A stretch of 42,882 nt of DNA, from the NCBI GenBank assembly GCA_029593465.1, contig JAKTNK010000015.1:1-42882 (forward strand), read 5' to 3'. The notes under the pieces are model-generated. The model did no database searches. It was not told the DNA's origin and saw only the letters and a list, made by a program, of their open reading frames with translations. Both the position numbers and the translations under genes were made by a program. This DNA is from Streptococcus suis. GTDB lineage: Bacteria; Bacillota; Bacilli; Lactobacillales; Streptococcaceae. Positions 42,828-42,882 of the stretch are shown piece after piece; the first letter of the stretch is position 1; each line of letters opens with the position of its first letter.

Positions 42828-42882
42828 TATGTTAGGCTCAGATAAACTACCACATTTGTCTGAAAGGAGCTAACATAAATGA
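42828..42882 (+). other. Start of the next gene behind an RBS-covering hairpin
   Basis: AAAGGAGC and an ATG at 42879 mark a gene cut by the window edge. TATGTTAG (42828-42835) pairs with CTAACATA (42870-42877), and the adjacent GCTC with GAGC, so the ribosome binding site is inside a stem. It could be a regulated leader or the inverted end of an insertion sequence. Confidence 0.45.

Overview
The window looks like the chromosome of a low-GC Gram-positive coccus of the genus Streptococcus. The protein set is typical of the genus: streptococcal GAPDH, laminin-binding zinc lipoprotein (Lmb), streptococcal histidine-triad protein, CppA, PepX, pyruvate formate-lyase divergent to dinB, and an LPXTG surface protein. 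I cannot name the species from sequence alone; a pyogenic-type streptococcus is the best guess.

Layout. 1-2420: accessory DNA. The tip of an IS6-family (IS1216-like) element cuts into a plasmid-type parA. A small ribbon-helix-helix ParB-like gene follows, preceded by a 12-bp-phased repeat array, and then an ISLre2-type insertion sequence. 2430-2660: an apparently self-contained promoter-hairpins-terminator unit that looks like a small RNA. 2690-9050: core metabolism (plr/gapA, an aldo/keto reductase, pgk, a small membrane protein, glnR-glnA with a GlnR operator). 9060-11700: an acetyltransferase and the minus-strand rpoY-rnjA pair. 11800-16160: the AdcR-controlled zinc-uptake pair lmb-sht. 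16240-18470: tsaB-rimI-tsaD (t6A tRNA modification). 18470-20630: azlCD and a threonine-aldolase-type lyase. 20710-21050: a zinc-free S14 paralogue under a second AdcR box. 21070-24840: HI0933-type flavoprotein, RocS-like protein, exonuclease, a membrane-anchored MerR regulator with a zinc ribbon, and YbaB.

24840-30760 is a second accessory island. It holds a decayed XRE regulator, an LPXTG protein with a SEC10/PgrA-type domain behind a palindromic promoter, a tightly linked membrane protein of unknown function, an orphan 99-aa gene, and at least two decayed small genes, one of them a holin-like type I toxin. 30660-42790 returns to core-type genes: an orphan peptide-binding lipoprotein with CodY-like boxes, pepX and an aquaglyceroporin firing from overlapping divergent promoters, a TauE/SafE-type permease, cppA plus a serine hydrolase, pflB with a cre site, and dinB. 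The right edge begins another gene behind a hairpin that covers its ribosome binding site.

Regulatory threads visible in the DNA: zinc starvation (two perfect AdcR boxes joining Zn scavenging with replacement of a Zn ribosomal protein), nitrogen (GlnR), amino-acid supply (CodY-like), carbon (cre at pfl), and an autoregulatory-looking MerR promoter with a 19-bp spacer. No tRNA, rRNA or CRISPR array was seen.
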